This document shows positions 39,131 to 64,000 of a stretch of 64,000 bases of DNA, one piece after another (positions within the stretch are counted from its first letter, which is position 1; each line of letters opens with the position of its first letter). Both the position numbers and the translations under genes were made by a program. This DNA comes from Tillus elongatus (Eukaryota; Arthropoda; Insecta; Coleoptera; Cleridae), in assembly GCA_964006375.1 (NCBI GenBank), contig OZ023265.1:171059156-171123155 (forward strand), read 5' to 3'. The notes below the pieces were generated by a model. It was not told where the DNA came from and did not search any database. It worked only from the letters and a program-made list of their open reading frames with translations.

Positions 39131-39722
39131 TTAGAAAAAATCCAGAAAGCGCCCTTTGAGCTATTTACAAATTAACCATGAATTCAACAAAGCTATTTTC
39201 AAAAGACGCGTGCGAGGTTTGATCATAATTGGTAAATTATTTTTTAAGTTCTCGCTCAAATCAATATACATATACGTATCTTACATACATATAAAATATA
39301 TGTAACCCCAATGGGCTTTAATTCGCGTTCATCTGATTTGGAAGTTCAAAAGTTGTGACATCTCTATTAGTGACTTGTGAAATGAATTAAATGAATTAAA
39401 TGATAACATCTAAAAATCACCCTAGATATGGGTACTGCGGGTCTTAGTTTACACTCATTTTTAACAAAATTGGCTCTTAAAGTCGTGGTCTCATAATCAT
39501 TCAATGTTGTCTACGAAAGTGTGTTAAAATTGTAAAGTTTTCACTAATTTCTGCCAATTTATTTACTAATGGGTAATGTTTAATTAATATTTAAATTAAA
39601 TAATTAAATAATTAATAATTTTTCACAGTGAATATGACTTCGTAATAAGACACAGGTTGGGCCATCACTGAAACTTTTATTTGGTATCGTATCAAGCACA
39701 GATATAAAACTATATACAAAAC
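39131..39722. other. spacer without gene
   Basis: AT-rich, including TAATTAAATAATTAATAA-type low complexity near 39590. No gene. Confidence 0.45.
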
Positions 39723-40028
39723 TCTGGACGCAGCAAGTGCGTTATGGAAGTGAATTTTCATAAAAATGTTTTTAATTACAAATATATCGCTCTAATGCGA
39801 GCAGGCATCAATTTGGTTACCAGTATAACCTATATAGTAGGAACAGTGTATCATATTTTATCAAAATAATTATTTGAAAATGTACAAAACTTTTTGGAAA
39901 ATAAACTTTAAATGTTTCTGAGAAAACTTGTCTCCTAGCCAATGAACCTTAGGTTAATAGCAAATTGAGTTATTGAAATTCGAAACATTTAATGAAAATT
40001 CGCAACCAAAACGCCCTTGCTGCGTTCA
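39723..40028. repeat. TIR repeat M1 copy
   Basis: TCTGGACGCAGCAAGTGCGT at left and a decayed right end (AACGCCCTTGCTGCGTTCAT). A second, partial right end follows at 40030-40160. Confidence 0.75.
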
Positions 40029-40179
40029 TACAAAAATTTTCCGAAAATACAGTTAAATGTTGGTTTCCTAACCAACAAAACTTACGTTAATAGCAAATGA
40101 GTTATTGAAATTTGGAGGATTTAATGAAAATTTGCTACCAAAACGCACTTACTGTGTCCAGATTTTTTCTTACAAACAT

Positions 40180-41340
<1,161 letters not shown>

Positions 41341-41576
41341 AAATACAAAAGATAAGAAGCGTGATACCTTACAACAATAACGATATATTTACACGCTAGA
41401 AGCCTAGTTATGCACAGTCGGAAAAAGTTATTCCGAGAATGTTGTAATTTTATAATTTCCCTGCTTCCAGATTCGTTGCTTGCGTAGTTTTCCCTATAAT
41501 ATTACAACAGCCAAAACCTCTTACTGCCAGTGAAATATCAAACAATACAGATCAACTTGTCACTGAAACACTAGAT
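41341..41576. other. upstream region of regucalcin-like gene 2
   Basis: Repeat-free 5' flank. CTGCTTCCAG (41461-41470) and ATTACAACAG (41511-41520) could be acceptors after a non-coding first exon, or this could be the promoter and 5' UTR. No decisive TATA box or initiator is visible. Confidence 0.35.
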
Positions 41577-60784
<19,208 letters not shown>

Positions 60785-60816
60785 CTAAGAAGATGTAATA
60801 TTCTAGGATCTTACTA

Positions 60817-60822
60817 AATAAA
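60817..60822 (+). promoter_or_regulatory. polyadenylation signal of gene 2
   Basis: AATAAA 33 bases after the stop codon at 60784. A second AATAAA-containing stretch follows near 60870. Confidence 0.6.
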
Positions 60823-60899
60823 ATAACATATTGCGTGTGTTAATTCTTTGCAAATGTCAATTAAGAAAATAAAGTAATTTCTTTAATATATAGATACTT

Positions 60900-61220
60900 A
60901 GTCGTTTTAATACTAATATTTTATACATTTTCAAAGAGTCCTCAAAAGATAACAGTTCATACATTTCGAGAAAGTGCATAAAATCAGGGATAAAAAACGT
61001 ATGCGAAATAATCATGAGCTACACAAAGAATACAAGGCTGTTAAACATGTAACAAGAATGATAACGACCAGGTGGATAAAATCTTAAAAAATAAAATATA
61101 TGTTTATAAAAGAGGTAGGTACGTAAGTGATGACAAGAGAACTAGCAGTCCCTATTCAAGAAGACACTGTAAAATACAAAAAACTAAACAGGCAGCATGC
61201 TTTCTAGAAGATAAAAAAAG
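60900..61220. other. downstream flank of gene 2
   Basis: Repeat-free AT-rich sequence with no supportable ORF; the 72-codon ORF at 61072 runs into an M1 repeat. Confidence 0.45.
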
Positions 61221-61549
61221 TCTGGTCAAGTGCGTTATGGAAGTGAAATTTCTTGATTATGTTTTTAATAGCAAATATATGTCCCTCTAATGCAACCAGG
61301 CATCAATCTGGTTACTGGTATAACCTATATAGTAGAAACAATGTCCCATATTTTATCAAAATAACTTATTGTTATTCTGTATATTGTTATTGTTTGAAAA
61401 CCTACAAAAATTTACCGAAAATAAACTAAAAATATTTCTGAGAAAACTGGTTTCCTAGCCAACAAACCTTGGATTAAAAAGCAAATTGAATTATCCAAAT
61501 TTTAAGCATTTTATGAAAATTCGCTACCAAAACGCACTTGCTGCGTCTC
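61221..61549. repeat. TIR repeat M1 copy
   Basis: Left end decayed (TCTGGTCAAGTGCGTTATGG, with an internal 5-bp loss), right end AACGCACTTGCTGCGTCTCA. Confidence 0.7.
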
Positions 61550-61559
61550 AATGTTTTGG

Positions 61560-62205
61560 CTTGCAAACATGCATCGTAGTTCGATCAAAAATGCAACAAT
61601 GCGATAATATAAGGGTGTTCGAAAAAAAATTGTATGTATCACCAGCGACGTATCGGCCACCCTGTGATTGTCAAAATAATTTTATAAGATGCAGCTCAAG
61701 AGATCCTATAATTAGGGTATACAATTTTTTCTCGTATCTTGTATAACAACAATGATATTGAGGTTTACCGTAGAAATGTGTCACCCTGTATATATGTAAG
61801 CAGATAAAGAACGAAACTAAATCCAAATATGGATTCCAAGGGGCCTAGTTTAAGCCCATTTGAAGAAATGTTTTTAAATTTAAAATTGAAGTCGCGGTTT
61901 CCTCATTAACGATTTTTTTCTACGAAAATTAGCTAGAAATTACAGACTGTTAAGCCATAAACTAAACTACCACCAAAGCATCAGAGAAAGTGTATATTTG
62001 AAATGAAATTTCTGGAAATATTTTAGAAAAATGAAGGACAGTGACGGTGGACGCTGAAACTTAAGGGTTTGCAGAACACTCTTCCTGCGACATTTTCTTT
62101 ACATAATATGTATTTCTTTCAGGTTCTTTGCCTAAATGTTTCCAATTTTGACGTTTCAACTCGTTTTGAAGAAAACCCCAATTTTGTTTCTTTAAATGCC
62201 CATAA
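61560..62205. repeat. (TA)n-cored repeat T, left arm without array, cut by LINE copy F
   Basis: Arm blocks GGCCACCCTGTGATTGT, CTACGAAAATTAGCTAGAAA, GGAAATATTTTAGAAAAATG, CAGGTTCTTTGCCTAAATG, then TTTAAATGCCCATAA. At 62206 LINE sequence begins where sister copies continue with CTTTTTT. Confidence 0.7.
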
Positions 62206-63462
62206 ACACCGAATTGCTGAAATTTCTTGAAAATCACAGTCTAATCCACGACAGGCAGTATGGATTCAGTCAGCGCTGATCAACTGCCGACCTCCTTTCC
62301 TTTGTCACCCATTCTTGGAGCAAGTCTATGGAACTACAAGGTAAATCCCAGATTGTCGCTCTAGACATATCCAAAGCATTCGACCAGGTCTGCTACGCAG
62401 CGCTGCTTAATAAACTTCCGGCCTATGGCCTACCACCAAAACTCTGTACCTGGACAGCAAATTTCCTCTCCAACCGAAGCATTTCTGTTCTCGAAAATGG
62501 ACATTCCTCTAAACTGTATCTAATTAATACAGGAGTCCCTCAAGGTTCAGGTTTAGCCCCTACTTTGTTTCTTCTCCACATCAATGACCTCCTCTCTAGC
62601 ACATCCAACCCATTTCACAGTTACGAGGATAACAGAACCCTCCACTCAAATATACAATATTCGAAACCTGTCTCTTTAGCCCAATTAGATGAGGATCGCA
62701 GACTCATGGAGGGTTCTGTCTGTGGATCTCCAAAAAATATTAGACTGGGGAAGTAGATATCTTGTACAATTCAACTCCACCAAATTTCAGTCTTGCTTTC
62801 TATCTCATAAGAGATACACCAGCCCTAGATCCATCACAATGAACAACCAAGTTATTCAAAGTAATTAGTCCTTTTCACTTGTTGGCATTTCTGTGGATCG
62901 AAATCTCAATTGGCACCAACATGTCACATCAATTGCAGAAGCGGCTGCTAAGAAATTAGCTTTCCTCTCCCGGTCTCGCAAATACTTTTCACCACCTAAT
63001 CTCTATACCTTATATACTTCACAAATAAGGCCAAACCCGAATACTGCTCCCACGTCTAGGGTGCCGCTGCCGCTTCTACACTCGCTCTCCTGGACTCCAT
63101 TCAGAAGAGAGGTATACGTCTCATCGGTGACCCTACCCTCACCCAAAGGCTGCCATCCCTTGCCCACTGACGTGCCATTGGTGACCTCTCTCTCTTTTAT
63201 AGATATCTGCACGGGCACTGCTCAGAAGAGCTTTCTTCCATAGTTTCTCCACCTGCTGCCCCCAACAGATTTACCAGGGGAACAGAGCAAATGCACCATT
63301 TTACTGTCCAGGTTACCAGACATAGAACAGCTTGTTATGCTCGCTCTTTTGTCCCGAGGACTTCCAAGTTGTGGAATTCCTTGCCGGCACATGTTTTTCC
63401 TTCTCCTCCGAACCTTCAAACCTTCAAGTCCAGAATTAACAAGTTGCCTCTTTCCTACTTGT
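62206..63462 (+). pseudogene. Jockey-like LINE copy F
   Basis: RT from TELLKFLEN-like sequence, ALDISKAFDQVCYAALLNKL, GVPQGSGLAPTLFLLHIND, then SYEDNRTLHS where the catalytic YADD is destroyed. The C-terminal region follows from 62893 with frame changes near 63040 and 63170. The 3' UTR is missing; the copy ends at TTTCCTACTTGTCG, where a hairpin repeat starts. Confidence 0.85.
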
Positions 63463-63534
63463 CGTATAAGTTGAAACTGACATCTGACATTAAGTTGGCT
63501 TTATATGTCAAATGTCAATTTCAACTAATACGAT
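63463..63534. repeat. 72-bp hairpin repeat
   Basis: Left arm CGTATAAGTTGAAACTGACA and right arm TGTCAATTTCAACTAATACG pair over about 30 bp with a few mismatches and a short loop. It abuts the 3' break of LINE copy F. It looks like a mini-MITE; a small hairpin RNA is possible but unsupported. Confidence 0.6.
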
Positions 63535-64000
63535 GAAAAGAAGGGTAATTTTCAGAGACACATAAACAGGTAAGTAAGTGCACTAACTATGTGAAAATGA
63601 ATTAGAATAGTCGAATTCCCCCTTCTTTAGCTTGATATAAAACGAACGACCCCCGAAAATGTGTAAAACATGCCGCAAAAGTGAGTAAAACTTAGGTTTT
63701 TCCCACAAAAATGTCCAAATAACTCCAAAAGTTGGCTTCTACCCTCATTTTTATTGTAATTTTCGTCATCACACCCTAAAACACGTCTATATACGAAATT
63801 TCATAAAAATAGAACACGCGCCCCGAAAGTAAACCTTTACCCTTTTTAGGTTGTGTGCGGTTTTTTCGAGGTGCTTTTAAGAACTCCTCAGTACACCTTT
63901 GTTACACTTATCTGCACTAATGTTAACTGTTGTAACGCTTAAGTATCTTTAACGCAGCTGCAACTTTCGGCAAATAATAAAACTAATTGTAATCAACTAT
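63535..64000. other. right edge of window, no gene recognised
   Basis: AT-rich sequence with no ORF above 60 codons, repeat or motif that I recognise. Confidence 0.45.

Overview
This is a nuclear window from an insect, most likely a beetle and plausibly an elateroid (click beetle or firefly). It is AT-rich, has GT-AG introns of 1.7 to 7.4 kb, and is crowded with insect-type mobile elements: Jockey-like and R1/R2-like LINEs, BEL/Pao LTR elements, Penelope-like elements, mariner and Tc-like transposons, tRNA-derived SINEs and foldback repeats. The only two host genes I can support are a tandem pair of five-exon SMP-30/regucalcin-family genes. In fireflies this family includes the luciferin-regenerating enzyme. 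The species assignment is inference from family resemblance.

Layout. 1-7.75 kb: two Jockey-like LINE copies, a near-perfect 193-bp foldback, a Penelope-type inverted pair and two SINEs. 7.8-23.0 kb: regucalcin-like gene 1 (exons 7789-7945, 13966-14178, 16946-17161, 18848-19026, 22802-22972; 311 aa) with LINEs, SINEs, a pogo-like remnant and hammerhead-like motifs in its introns. 23.1-41.5 kb: a repeat-only spacer with a Penelope-like RT remnant, two Tc-like transposase remnants, a split R2-like LINE tail and many copies of a TIR repeat (called M1 here) and a (TA)n-cored palindromic repeat (called T). 41.6-60.8 kb: regucalcin-like gene 2 (exons 41577-41739, 44876-45088, 47077-47286, 54723-54898, 60623-60784; 307 aa). 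Its introns hold a BEL/Pao remnant, a Jockey copy, a complete young BEL/Pao element with identical LTRs, a dead mariner and a 3.2-kb TIR element I cannot classify. 61-64 kb: more M1/T repeats, a Jockey copy and a short hairpin.

How the genes relate. Both genes have introns in phases 1,1,1,0 and nearly equal exon lengths (157/213/216/179/171 versus 163/213/210/176/162), so they are a tandem duplication. Gene 1 keeps the residues expected for SMP-30 metal binding (Glu16, Asn162, Asp214) and the NDGK motif. Gene 2 has Thr18 where the Glu belongs and NGAK instead of NDGK, so it may be a pseudoenzyme or have changed function.

The most interesting unexplained signals are hammerhead-ribozyme-like motifs with palindromic stem III in Penelope-type inverted pairs, the 3.2-kb TIR element with dense subterminal repeats, the (TA)n-cored palindromes (one array ends 19 bp before a coding exon), and the active-site losses in gene 2.
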